64,000 bases of DNA, taken from contig OX104113.1 of assembly GCA_944474755.1 (NCBI GenBank), positions 23,998,432 through 24,062,431 on the forward strand, written 5' to 3'. How positions within the stretch are numbered: the stretch's first letter is position 1; the number at the start of each line of letters is the position of its first letter. The notes below the pieces were generated by a model. It was not told the origin of the DNA and searched no databases. It saw nothing but the letters and a program-made list of their open reading frames with translations. Below are positions 35,501 through 48,129 of this stretch, one piece after another. The position numbers and the translations under genes were made by a program. The DNA is from Limnoperna fortunei. Lineage: Eukaryota > Mollusca > Bivalvia > Mytilida > Modiolidae.

Positions 35501-38500
35501 GTTTTTTTAATTCATATAAGAAGCGGGTGTCGTTATCAATTTGTAATGTAAAAGTGCATGAATGTATTTTGCATGTCAAACTGGTGTGTTCTCTTCTTTG
35601 ATACAAAAAAGCACCATTAGTACCTGCTTCGTTAAGGAAATAATAACAAGAGTTTTTGACGGACACGGCATTCAACATGCAAGTGGTACATTAAAAAAGA
35701 ACTGTGAGATAAATGAGTGCCATCAAGCTATCATTTTTTCTCTTTGCATTTGTCGCTTGTTTACTCAGACACATAAGTTGTATCACATTTTATACGATGG
35801 AAGGTGCATGTGCCTGGATTTTTAATCAAATCCGATTTCTTTCTAAGTGGTTAAAGTTGCAATAGTGTTTGTTTCTTTGGTTGTTTGATGGTGTTTAACG
35901 CCAATTTCAGCAATTTTTCAGCTATATCGTGGCGTCCATTTGTTATTGGGGGAGGAAGCCGGAGTACCCGGAGAAAACCCCCCACCTGCGGTAGGAAAAC
36001 TGGCAATCCTTGTCAATTAAGATTGGAGTCGAGTACACCCTGCCTGCAGTCAAAATCGAACCCGCAATCTCAGTGTTGACAGACCACGTGATCAATAGTA
36101 GACGAACTACCTTGACCACTCGGCCACCGAGGCCCCAGTTGCAATAGTGAAGACTAAAATGCACAATGTGAAAATTTTGAGTGGGAAATCTAAAATAGAA
36201 ACGTGGTAATTGGTCGTGGTTCTACTCGAGTGTAATTGCTCAAAATTCAATAATAATTGCGCTTGAAATGCTTATAGCTATTTCGTTTGGTAGAGTTTGT
36301 TAACAGCTCACTATGCTACAGTTACCATACATATGTAGTTCCGCGAATATAGGCGTGCTTAGCAAGCTTCTTGGACATAACATAACATAACATGTATAAA
36401 TTCTGGATAGATTACATGTTACATGTAAGTTAGTTAATTATTATATACGTAAAAAAGATACTAGATGTCAGAAAACTATACAAACTGTTGTGGCCGTTTA
36501 GGTAGTGAAGTTAACGAAAATAATTAGCTTTGTAGTAGAAGGTAACAGTTATAACTGCTTACGTTCTAATGATATCGTCGGAAGGTATCAAGTGATCTTT
36601 TGGAATAGTATACCTTAATTACTGTACCGTAGTATCTTTGTTGTGATACGCATGAACTTTGAACATTTAAAATGGTCGTATGTTTGAAGTTGTACCTTTG
36701 AAGTTTTATTTGTCTTTAGTTTCAGATTGGTGATAAAAAATATATTCAGTTGAACATTGACAAACCCCAAGAAAATGTACCTCGAGCTGAAGGTTTACAT
36801 GGGACGTCTTCAAGTTTAGCTACTGACAAAGAAGTAAGCTACTAAAAGTGTATGAATTGTCATTGTTCATCAGAACATAGATGAAGAAATACAATTAGCA
36901 TTCCCCAGATATGAATAATTACCGGATTTAACCTGACCGACACCAAGAGTGGAGAATTGCTTGCCCTTCCACGGCGCCTGGACTCATTTCCATTTTTGTG
37001 TTGTTTCATGTCACTCAGTTTTTGGTTTTTGTGTTACGAGTCTGTTTGTTTTGTTGTTGTGTCCTCTTGTTTAACCATGGTTTTTGTCATTGACCTGGTC
37101 TCTAACTTCTATTCTATTTTTCATACATTTTAATAATATATTAAAGGACATTGTTTCTTTCTCGATAATAAAGAAAAATGCATTAGATAGTAAAAATACA
37201 TTGAGTTTTGTGAATGCGGTCGAGGAAAACTTTCCATCGGCTACCGATCTGCTGCGTAGTATGTAGTATATACATTTGTGCCTTAGACGAAGTGGTTACT
37301 GTTATATTTTATTATATTGGGTATATCCCTAATATCCCGAATTATGTTTTATTTCGTTAACATTTTGATGCAAGCTAATTTTGCTTTCTCTTGACTTAGT
37401 CTTCATTCTGTATTCATCTTTATTTGCCTTTATAAGAGGAATTTATGTATAATGTAGCTACCATTTAGTTTAACTCTTCTAACTTGCCTTACATGTACAT
37501 ATCTACGATTTCTTATATATCAATTTTCTTAAAGTTCTAACGGGAATATTTAATTCGACTTTTTTCAATTATAGATAGAAATGTTTGAATTTCAAGTTCG
37601 TCGAACACGGGTTAAAAAATCCACCAGTCTTGAATGGAACAATGCTTGGCACTTGGTATGTATTTAAGGTGTACAGCGGTATTGTGTCGATGAAAATGGT
37701 CAACTCCAAGCTGAACATGGGAATGAGCAGTTCCTGAGTGACAAATTAGTGCATTCTTTTTATACTGCTCACTTTACTTCTTTATGAAGCAAACGGCATA
37801 CAATGTTTCGTTTGGTTTATTTTGGCATTCACATATCTTTGAAGTGACTTTACATAGCAGCGGGAAAAAAATTTACATAATTGATTAGGTATAGTACCAT
37901 TGCTAAATAAAGCAGCAGTAACGACTGTTCAAATATATCTTTTATCCGTTACTTTGTCCGTAACAGTTTTCTTGTAGTTTTGTCTGAAGAGGTATAAGAA
38001 CACGGTTCCATCGAAGACGTTCATACTAGAGTACAATATAAAAGAGTTTTAATGAAGAAGCTTTTAACATCACTACCATTTTAAAATAATTTGTTTTCAA
38101 CAATTAACAGAATGGTGAAGTACAACCTACTATGCGTGTATCAGAGGCGTGGTCGTTGGGATATACCGGACGTGGTATAGTTATAGCAGTAGTTGATGAC
38201 GGGATACAAACTAATCATCCTGATTTAATTGCCAATGTGGTATGAATTATTGCTCACTAAACTTAATAATTGTGCTTAAGAAGATTTGGTTTTATATGCT
38301 ACCATATACAAGGTACCAGCACATGACACATATTGCAATAAGACAAATATTTAAAATACGATCTCAGATTTCGTGTGAATTTTCGTTTAAAATAAATCCA
38401 ACAATCCTTTGTTTCGGGGTATGAAAAGTGGTATACAAAATCATCTTATATATAAATGGGATATTGTTTGCATTTAACACCTTGAATGCTACTTAACATG

Positions 38501-41500
38501 TTCCATCCACGCTATTATAGGACAAAGTAGCACTTAAGTTGTATCTATTTATAGGATACAGTCAACAATTTTGATTATGTTCTCAATAACGACGATCCTA
38601 ATCCAGACAACGTAAATGACAGGTAATCTTGGCAATGTAACATGATGAGTGTTTAATGAATATGTATTTTCCTCAAAGAATCCAATATCAATTGTTAAAT
38701 AATTTTTTTTCTTCTGAATGAGGTCGTACGTTGTTGCTACAACTTGGACAATCAACACAATATATATAGAGTAAACACAAAATTTGACAGTAATAAAATC
38801 TAATTCTAACAGTGTTGGGTCTAATTTGTAGACGTTTATTATTGTGTCTCACATATCTATTGTTAAAATTGAAACATTTAAATGCACGCAGACCATGCTG
38901 GAACAAATAACTGGAAGTCTCTTATAAAGTAACAGTCCTTTTGCAATTATAATGACATTGTTGTATCTGTATCAAAGTCCTTCTCTGCTTTTAAGCTGTG
39001 CTGTGTCATTTAAGTAATATGTTTCACTTTCCTTGTAGTCATGGAACACAGGTATCTGGAATAATTGCCGCAGAAAATGACAACAATTCCTGTACAGTTG
39101 GAGTGGCATATCAATCTACCCTAATTGGTAAGCCGAAATTTTATATATTCTGATGCATTTTAGGCCCACAAATGAAAAAGAATAGACAATTATATTACTT
39201 TTTAAAACTTAAAAGAACATATTAATGGAAATTATATCGAACCTTATTATTTTTAATAAATTATTTGCTGACTGAAATGACATCTTCCAATCATAATTAC
39301 AGCTATATTTGACACGTAGAAATCAAACGAAACACAACAAAACAAATTAAAAGGATAACAATATATATTACGTTTTCATGTCATATTGGATTCAGAGAAG
39401 CCGATGATATCCTAATTAAGAAAGCTAGATTTGTCCTGCAATGAATTAATATTTAACATATTTTAGTTAAATAATCATACATTTTTCTGCTTAAATTAAT
39501 AAAACTGCTATGAAATTGAAGTACCGAGTATCCTTGATGGCTAGGTATTACTGGGACTATTGGTTTGCATTTATTATCCTTTAAAACTTTGGTCTTCGGA
39601 CGTTACATTAGAAAAGTTAAATGATAAAATACGGATCTTAAGCATCCAAATAATAATGGTATCTTTGATCTTCATTAAAAGTCTTAACTTAGGTACAACA
39701 GGCATTTAGCAATTTTATAGTTAAATAAAAAAAACCTTTTCCTTTCGCTAGAGTGAACATCTCAAACAATCTTTATCTGTACCGTTTTTGTTTTTTATTA
39801 TCAAGTAACGTTGTATAATTTCACAAATGTGTATTATTTTTTTACTGAAACTAAGAATCCTCAACCAGTAACGAAAAAGTTCTACATTTAGCTTTTAAGT
39901 GTGGACTCAGTTTTGAACTGGTTTTCATAGTGTATTCAGTTTCTTATTGGTTTAGCAATTAATTGTTCCTTTATAATCATTTTTATTCTAGATATGATAA
40001 AGGTTTTAATATCGTAACTTGAAAGAGGAACTAATATTCTGTGTTAGAATACAAACAATTCACGTTGTTCTCTGCTTGTTAATAAAACTTGGTTTATGCA
40101 GAAGATACCCATTATATGTATAAATTCTTAGATGATAAAAATTCAAAAGATATCATTGTACCTACCGATGCACGGTTTACTTACTTCGTTTTAGGTATAA
40201 AAATTTTCGGGGAATCCGACATGATTGATATGGTGGAAGCACAAAGCCTCAAACATAAAATCAATACTGTACATATATATTCTTGTAGCTGGGGACCTGA
40301 TGATGGGTATGGGTTTGAGAAGCCAGGAACATTGGCACTTGAAGCATTTGAAGTTGGCATAAAGCGTGTATGTCTTGTTTCATTTTGCCTTTCGACATTA
40401 TGCATTCTACATAGGCGAAATTCATTTGCTGACTTAGTTTAGTCTTAGATAACTAACATTTGAGTAATACAAAATATTTAATTAAATGTCTTGTTCGAAT
40501 GATTATATTTCGTGCACTTTTATAGGTGTAACATTGTTCAGCAACTGAACAAAAAGTCTTCTTAAGACATCGATAAAACTGTAAATTAAAACTATCGAAC
40601 AACCTAAACGTTCAATATTTTCTCTTCTACATTCAAGCTTTAATATATTTTATACTGTATAGATTTTTGGCGACTTACATTGGAATGGAACATCGCTACG
40701 TTTTGTTTTAGGGCAGAAATGGTAAAGGCGCTATTTATGTATGGGCAGCTGGAAACGGAGAAATCAGAGACAACTGTAACGGTGACGGTTATGTTAACAG
40801 TATATATACCATCGCGATTACAAGTGCAGAGAGTGGAAAAAATGCATACTACTCTGAAGTTTGTTCTGCAGCTCTTGCAGCTACATATGGAGGAAGTTAT
40901 ACCGATCGATATCTGGTGCGTTTAGACTACGTTTGAGTTGTATTTAAAGTATTAAATGTGTGTTGGAACATACAAATATTATCGAGGCATTCAATAAATA
41001 GTCTCAACGATATAAAAATCAACTACGAACAATGCTTAACAAAACAAAAAATATATATTATTGAAGAAAACTGTGTATCCTTTGATAATACGTTTGTATG
41101 GTAACATTAAGTGAAGTAGTGGATTATGTCTTACGTTAGTGAATCTTTTCTCCGTATTGACAAGCAAGTAATCTATAGTAGATGACCAAATGCTTGAGCC
41201 ACCAAGTCACTTGATTTCCTTATGATAACATGCTAGTTAAAGACCGATAAAGATCAAAGCTATATTTTCATGCTGGTATGTTGCTCTACATTTTTCCTAT
41301 TTTTTTTCCTTTTATTTTAAACAGACGACAACAACAACGAACACATCTTGTCAGAGTAAAAATATTGCAGGAACATCATATGCGTGTGCACAAGCTACAG
41401 GGATCATAGCGCTTGCTCTTCAGGCAAAGTAAGATATCGACAGTTTCTAAATATCAACTATGAAACGTTTAACAATATGTTGTCCACAATTGGTTATTAA

Positions 41501-44500
41501 TATAATTATGCATGGTAAGTTTGGTATTTGCAAAACCAGCATTTGGAAATATATAATGACGTCTGCATTAGGCAACAATATTTTTGTACATTATATATTT
41601 GTTGTAAATATAATTAAAATGATCATTAGAAAATTTATATGAATTCTTACAATACAATCTTAACTTTGAAATGTTTTCAACATTACGAAAACTTAAGATA
41701 TAGATTTTTGTTTGTTTAAATGGTTTTAACGCAACTTTTAGAAACTTTTGGGCTATTAAGTGGCGTCTAGTTTTTATTGGGATAGTGAGCCGAAGTATTT
41801 GGAGAAAACCCCAACCTTAGTAGAAAAACTGGCAATCTTTGATAGTTAAGACTGAAGTCGAGCACACCCTGCTCGCATTGAGACTCAAACCCGCAACCTC
41901 AATGCTGAATGACCAAGTGATCAACAGTAGATGACATCCTTAACCAATCGGCCATAAAGGTTCCCTTCAAGTTCTCGAGGTGCATGCATATTTTAAGCAA
42001 ATTAATTTTAGGAAAATGTACCGTTGATAATGGACCAACTAAAGGAGTGTAATTTTTATTTTTACAGTTGATGGCAATACTTCTAAAATCATACTGTGAC
42101 CTGAATCCATTTGTCTTTAATATTTCATGATATCCATTGTTTGTTTTTATATGTATATTTTAAAACATCCAACTGAGAAAACTTTTACATCAGGTCTGGT
42201 TAATTTGTTCTGTATATTACGTTTAAATATGTCAAATTTAAAAGCAATGATAGTGCATACAGAAATTTGACTTGTGCTTGACTCGGACATTGCCTTGCGG
42301 AAATTTATGAATCGTTATAAAACCTCGCTGTAATTTGTAATACTCGGAAGTCAGTATATTAAACTACTGTTTTGCAGCAACAACTTGACGTGGAGAGATG
42401 TTCAACATTTGATAGTTTTAACATCTCAGAAACATATGTTTAACGATACATATTCTCAATGGCAAACAAACGGTGCTTTTAAGAAAGGTAATTATGTTAC
42501 GTCTAGCTCATTGCTATTAAAACCAAAACTGCAAAATTCATGTTGTCTACATACACGGTCGTATGTTAAATATTTGAATAAACAAAAAAATATTTAACAA
42601 TGCATTCATACGCAACAAACTATTAAAATATCTGAAAATGATATATGTTTACATATAGAACTCTTGGCGAAGCATTGGCCATCTTCGGTATTCTATGTTT
42701 GTTTACGAAGTTTGTTATCTATTTTTACTTTTTTTACCACGCGTTTGTCTTTTAATATTGATTTACAAATTAGGGATAATGTTTTGTATCGTCACATGCG
42801 TGATAAACATTGTTATCTATTTTAGTCAGTCAGGTTTTAGGATTTGGACTGATGGATGCTGAAGCTATGGTACGGTACGCATTAGTTTGGAGCAATGTAC
42901 CTAAACAAGAATCGTGTATCAGTCCAACAAGTACTCTGTTCGTGTAAGCTCATATACTGTAGTTTTAAGGATTTGAAATGATTTTATATCAATTTACGAT
43001 TTTAATTAGTAACGAAAAATGTCAGAATCATGCGCGTTTTGTGTTGTGACATTTTTTAATATTATATTTGATTATTGTTATAATGAATTGGGTACATAAG
43101 ATTGACAAAACAAAGTAAACAATTCATTAATGAGTAAATGCAGTACCTAAACGTAACACCTCACACAACCAACACGAATAAAGACACAATCATCTATAAA
43201 GATAATTACTTGTTTAGTTCTACAGTCGGGGTTAAGACGTCAACTGATGTCATCACTATCTCGTCTAGTCTTTGCTCGTTGAAACATCTAGAACATGTCA
43301 CAGTTGACGTATCACTCGAGTACAGCCGATATAGAGGTTCGACTAAGTTATACTTAATCTCGCCGAGTGGAACAAAAAGTCACCTTCTTACTAACCGTAG
43401 AGAAGATAATGATATGAATGCACAACGTGGAAACCTGACGTGGACTTATATGTCAGTCCATTATTGGGGAGAAAACCCTTTGGGGAAATGGACGCTACAA
43501 GTACAATCACATCGTGGGTTGAGTATTGGTACGTTTTTGTAGTTATACGCTAAAAGTACTAAAAGCATAGCTATGCCGGGGCAATTGAGTGTTGAATATG
43601 GTAAAAGGTCTGGCTCTGTATGATTCTAAATGAAAGTTTCTTTATTTTAAAATACAAAACGAATTTGAATTTGAAGTAAAGGCATTCTGTAAAAGAAATA
43701 TATACCATTATTACTCTAGGATTGTTATGTGCGTAATCAAAACAACGCTATTACACATGTGTAAATGTGCATATTAATATTTAAAAACTATTTGTAATGG
43801 TGGTCTGTCTAATCCTTGGATCAAAATAAGCAGCACAGTTGTGTTTACTTGTACTTTCACATCTCAATATTAGACTATATATTACTACTAAAAGTATGCA
43901 TTCATATGTTTGTGTTCGGACAAACGAATCTAGTTTAGTATTAGGTATACAATATCAATTAATGAAAATATATTTATTATTTTATATAGTTAGAACTTTA
44001 AAATATAACCAGTTACCCAATATTTTGCCTGTATTTACTTCATTAGAACTTATAATTGGGTCAAACACGTTTATTTATTTTAATCTACAGTATTATTGAC
44101 CATTTTTTTCTTTATATATTTTTCTATTTCCAGTGACTCTGAAATCGTGGTTTCTTACTTTGTATGGTACTAAAACAAACCCACTGCAAGGTAAATAACG
44201 CCAATAATGGAATAAATAATCAATTTAATAATGGAAGTTTTGTTTAGTTCGGTATAGAAATAGTGTCCAAAGGTTGTCATATGTTCAGATACAGGTTTCA
44301 ATGACCGATCATTGTCAAAAGTTTGATGCAACTTCATTTCCTTGAAGAGCCAGTTGTTGCTTGAGAAAAGGGTTTAAAACAGATTAGTGGTGTGACTGTG
44401 AAATGGTAATACACCCCAGTGTATTGTTTTGTGTCAATGTTTAGATACCCTGAATGTAAAAAAATATATAAAAGATAACAGGATTAACATGTCAACCATT

Positions 44501-45514
44501 ACTTTGATTTTAAATAGTTTTTACAATCCGTGTAAATAAGTCATAGGTATAATCCCCATCATACAAAAAAATGTACAGAAATAGCTTCTGGATTGATATT
44601 ATTACAGTGCTTATGTTCGCCTAACAATTTAATATATATTCAACAATAATAATTTAGTGTGTCTTAAAAGTTACCATTCCTTATATGATTTATGTTATAT
44701 GCTAATTTCTTTTCTTTAAATGTTCTGGAAGGTGTAGGACCGTGTGCAGTATCTCCGTGTCTCAACAACGGTTTATGTACACATGACGGTTACAACTACA
44801 CATGTAAATGTCTAAAGGGCTATAATGGTACAAACTGTGAAACTAAAATCAAATCTGGTAAGTTTTATTAGAGTTACGACGTTATTTCATTTGACGATTT
44901 ACGAAAAAATATAACTTAAAAACCAGTGTTTCTGTTAGCTAATGCTTACTAGTGATAACCCCCCAAAAGTAATCGGTAAACAGAAAAAAGATGACCAAGG
45001 AGGATGAAATCGCTATACATCATATGGCACTATAGGATAAAGCAATATGCAAATTATCAGGCTTCTGCATGCTACAGTTGCTTAGAAAACTGTTACAGAC
45101 GGACGAACGGACAAGGGTAAAACAGTATAGCCCTTTTTTTTAAGCGGGGGTATAATAAAAATCATACTTTGTTTACAATATCGATCTTTTGCAAAACAAA
45201 CAACACCGAAATTTATCAAAGTATATTTAAGCAATTTTTTACAAAGCAATTTTAATTTTTCTTTAATATATAATTGTTCAATAAACCGATTTTTAGCAAT
45301 TTGCATTATCAGCTGAGGTAAACGTCTAATAAAAAGCTGTTTGTATTTTTTTTCAGAAATTTGGAAATCTCCTAAGCTGATTTTGGCTATTGCTATTTTG
45401 GTGGGAGCTGTGTTGTCAATATGCGTTATTATAATATTATTGATTGCAATTATACACAAGTGTAAAGTGCCAGTAAGAATAACAGCAACTGCAAACTACC
45501 GCAGACAATATTGA
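32574..45514 (+). CDS. Membrane-anchored proprotein convertase with EGF-like domain, gene 3 (tandem paralogue)
   Basis: Tandem duplicate of gene 2, also 663 residues. Exons: 32574-32729, 36726-36833, 37575-37655, 38111-38239, 38555-38622, 39039-39127, 40195-40367, 40712-40915, 41325-41428, 42378-42487, 42826-42943, 43218-43528, 44134-44190, 44732-44857, 45357-45514. All borders are GT/AG and phases match gene 2. Catalytic Asp144 (AVVDDG), His182 (SHGTQVSG), Asn283 (WAAGNG) and Ser354 (AGTSYA) are intact. The EGF-like domain has Cys574, 579, 585, 594, 596 and 605; the membrane segment is about 619-642, followed by a tail with Arg-rich end (NYRRQY). Exon 14 is 9 bp shorter and exon 15 is 9 bp longer than in gene 2, so total length is unchanged. 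The 5' flank (from about 32455) and several introns still align with gene 2, so the duplication took the promoter along. Exon 4 is nearly identical to that of gene 2 while other exons differ clearly. No disabling change is seen. Confidence 0.95.
33748..34008 (+). pseudogene. 86-residue open frame in gene 3 intron 1, Cys-rich fragment
   Basis: A frame of higher GC than its surroundings, with HAGTILGVLPVLDPKSCLGY and QGFCKCHAPCAIKITFEDFE. The C-x-C-x3-C spacing followed by an acidic stretch recalls the extracellular cysteine region of DEG/ENaC channels, but the match is weak. It could be a captured exon or gene fragment. No splice donor follows ENS. I do not claim a function. Confidence 0.25.
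34200..35012 (-). pseudogene. Penelope-like RT 3' half, minus strand (gene 3 intron 1)
   Basis: The reverse strand reads QLIRYARA, then DFYKLHLFLRDKLINQGCN and KKKTRPRL with interrupting stops, followed by the same 3' noncoding sequence as in 22345-22680. It is a truncated, inactive copy of the family in gene 2 introns 1 and 4. The segment 34556-34800 inside it is partly shared with 46500-46770 and may be a nested repeat. Confidence 0.65.
35868..36136 (-). mobile_element. SINE, full-length young copy with target-site duplication (gene 3 intron 1)
   Basis: The most complete copy. On its own strand it starts GGGGCCTCGGTGGCCGAGTG, containing an A-box-like TGGCCGAGTGG, and has a B-box-like GGGTTCGATTTT further in, so the head derives from a tRNA (Leu/Ser-like) promoter. 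It ends in CAAACAACCAAAG. A perfect 13-bp duplication AGTTGCAATAGTG flanks it (35855-35867 and 36137-36149). Transcription would be by RNA polymerase III, with mobilisation by a LINE. Confidence 0.92.
41157..41215 (-). mobile_element. SINE head remnant in gene 3 intron 8
   Basis: A degraded piece reading GCAAGTAATCTATAGTAGATGA..GAGCCACCAAGTCAC, corresponding to the tRNA-like head of the SINE in reverse. It has the same orientation and intron as the copy at 25281-25488 in gene 2. Confidence 0.5.
41708..41965 (-). mobile_element. SINE, old near-complete copy in gene 3 intron 9
   Basis: Plus strand runs from TTTAAATGGTTTTAACGC through GGAGAAAACCCC and GTCGAGCACACCCTG to CCAATCGGCCATAAAGG. All segments of the family are present in order, with many substitutions. 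Confidence 0.8.
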
Positions 45515-46056
45515 GCTCGTTTCTAAATATGAATTTTTATCAGAGTATTGTGCCATTACTGCATACTGTTTTTTAAGTTATATACATTAGGTTACAAAAT
45601 AAGTTGCTTTCCTTGGTTGCATCATGTGACAGTCACAACAATGAAGAATTGTTTCTTAGATTCTTCCCAATCATGCAAAAATATTTTTCCGCATGCAATC
45701 GTACTAGTTTCTCGTTCTGCAATTAACTGGAAAGTACACTTATCTAACGGAAAGCTTTTACAAATATATAATGTCAACTGACTATTCATGTCTTTATAAA
45801 AAACTTATTTATTACATGTATTACGAAAGGATTGGTTGGATACAAATCTGTGTTAGCATTTTGCAAGATAAACTAGAATGACAATCATTTATGAAAACTA
45901 CTTACGATTTAAGTTCCCCGATTTGATTTTATGTACATTACCTTTTTGTGGATAAATATCAATTTATAATTATTTAACTAACGGTCGCAAATTGTAGTAT
46001 CGATGTATAAAACCGGTTTCGTTTCGATACATTAGAACATTTCAGATATCTTCTAG

Positions 46057-46305
46057 ACTCGGTAGCCGACAGGTTAAAGTAGTTTGTCATCTAATATTGA
46101 TCACGTGCCTGTCAACTCTGAGAGTGTGGGTTTTAACCATACTCCAACCTCAATAACCATATCAGTTATTTTGTTGCAGATCTGGGGTTTACAACGAGTA
46201 CTCTGGTTTCCTAGGCCAATTAAAATGAGGGTGGGTAGGTGCAGTGATAGTATAGCTGAAAAATTCTCGAATGTGGCGTTATACCCTATTAAACCAAACA
46301 AACTA
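46057..46305 (+). mobile_element. SINE, old copy downstream of gene 3
   Basis: Sense copy: head CTCGGTAGCCGACAGGTTAAAG, then CACGTGCCTGTCAACTCTGAG, ending GTGGCGTTATACCC. It lies 540 bp after the stop of gene 3. The flank 45515-46056 shows only AT-rich DNA and the presumed 3' UTR. Confidence 0.75.
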
Positions 46306-46499
46306 TCTTAACTACAGAATTTTTCTATAAAAATTATTATCTGATGTTCCATTCATTGTGCCATAGAACAGAAAAAAGTTATTCTTGTAGAAATTTTGAT
46401 TTTGGCAAATAAATAAGGCATATATGAATTTTATTTCAACGTTTCTAACTGGCCACATTGTAGCGATATTGTTATTGTCAAATAATTTACTATGCCTTT

Positions 46500-46775
46500 T
46501 TTAGCTGAAAATCTGATTGGCTAATTCAATTAGAGAAACCCATATTATACAATATAAATTGCGTTCGTCACATGACATATTCTAAAGACAGTACAATTCA
46601 AATAGTGCCATAACTTCATTGCTTTTTTTACCTTACAATTTTCAAGATTATTAGTTAAAATATTTTCAAATTTCTGAACAGGTTATACTCATAACATGGT
46701 TTGTTTCTGTTTACACCATTCATAAACTGCTTCACGGTTTATAAGGCGTAAACAGACCCAAACCTTGTTATATCG
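46500..46775. repeat. Small foldback repeat, related to 34556-34800
   Basis: 46698-46772 is palindromic: GGTTTGTTTCTGTTTACACC pairs with GGCGTAAACAGACCCAAACC. The left part (CTGATTGGCTAATTCA..AAACCCATATTATAC) matches the reverse strand of 34730-34800, while the right part (AGGTTATACT..CGGTTTAT.AGG) matches the forward strand of 34566-34600. 46776-48010 shows nothing else recognisable; a 77-residue frame at 47198-47428 is probably incidental. Confidence 0.5.
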
Positions 46776-48014
46776 TATAACCAGTTTAGTATTCCTTATA
46801 TGTGTTATTATTATTCCATTATATTTGTTCATTTAAAAGATTTTTTAATAAAGTATTGAAAATACAACAATCATTGGTAAATTATAATGACTTAAAATAA
46901 TTAAATACACCCGTATGGATTATCATATTTTTATATACTTCATCTCTTAGTTTTCTTTTAAAACGGCCCTTCAGGGATACCTATTAATTTACTACAAGAT
47001 ATTAGAGAATTTCATCTCATTCAATTTCTGATGGTTTTGGTTTAATTACTCCTTTAGAATTTGAAAGGTTTTGTAAATTCCAAGGTTCCTTTTATTGCCT
47101 TAAAAGGTTTCGGCATACCCTTGGAAATTTAAATGTTCTTACTTGGCCTCCAAATATTTGTGCTCTGTGCGCTATAGTTAAATACTGATTATAGACAATG
47201 CATTTTATATCTGAAAGAATCAATAATATTCTTGTCAATACCGAATACTGTGATTTAGAAACATACAACCATGTCATTTTAAAACCAAATTATTTGCGAC
47301 AAAAAGACATTAGTACACATTATCCCAATTTCCAAATTGTTATTTCTAGCAATATAGCACACACTGATGCTTACTATGTTAAAAATAAATACATCGCAGA
47401 AAGTATCAGCATACAGAACAATTATTGACAAGGATTCTACGTGAGTAGGTCAAATATGGTATATCCTCTGTTCCCATTATGATGACAGACAAAAAAAGGT
47501 GCTATACATCATCAGTTAGAAACCAAAAATATAAAATAAATTTAGCTTACTCAAATAGTTAACAAAGTGAAGACCACATCTGTACTCGACGCGTCATCAA
47601 AACAAAACGCCTGAAACAATAACGTTGTTACAATTTCATAACAACTTTCTTGTTTCTGGTGTTCTGATTGGATATCGGAGACAATGGAGTCTTAAACAGC
47701 TGGATATCGCGATGTGAAAGTTGTTGGTTTAAGGAAGAAATAGGTACTTTCATGGGCTTTTAGGAAAGCCCGTGATCTTCCAGTCGTGATAGAAGATATT
47801 TTTAATAATCGTTAGTTCCGCTGAGATCCACTCGCGAAAAGACATTAAATTCCATCATTCGTGGAAGACCACCCGGTCTTTTCCAAAATCGCATGTAAGA
47901 ACTTATTTCTGTTTAGTGAACCTATGAAGTATTTGATGACATTGGGTATTACTAGAAAACCAGTCTTAAATGGTGACAATCTCACTTTATTATACTTGCC
48001 GATGACTTCATTTT

Positions 48015-48050
48015 ATTTAAGTTAAGTTAAGTTAAGTTAAGTTAAGTTTA
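48015..48050 (+). repeat. (TTAAG)n pentanucleotide repeat
   Basis: About six TTAAG units in a row. Not the TTAGGG telomere repeat of molluscs. Confidence 0.9.
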
Positions 48051-48129
48051 GCACCCCTTCAGACTTAAATTGTATAGACAGCTAGTGTAAGTTATGTTTT
48101 GCAATTATATACAAATGGCAGACACATTT

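Noticed and set aside
35943..36164. 73-codon minus-strand frame
   Set aside because: It lies entirely within the SINE and its target duplication.
40089..40194. Open frame running in frame into exon 7 of gene 3, as if the exon started earlier
   Set aside because: Genes 1 and 2 use the acceptor equivalent to 40194, exon length (173) is the same in all three, and the extra residues have no counterpart.
45082..45459. 125-codon minus-strand frame
   Set aside because: It is antisense to the last exon of gene 3 (45357-45514) and its intron; composition is low complexity.
16014..45514. Genes 2 and 3 as two haplotypes of one locus assembled in tandem
   Set aside because: Exon differences of roughly 9 percent or more, different introns and different mobile insertions make them paralogues; only exon 4 is near-identical.
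48015..48050. Interstitial telomere repeat
   Set aside because: The unit is TTAAG, not TTAGGG or TTAGG.
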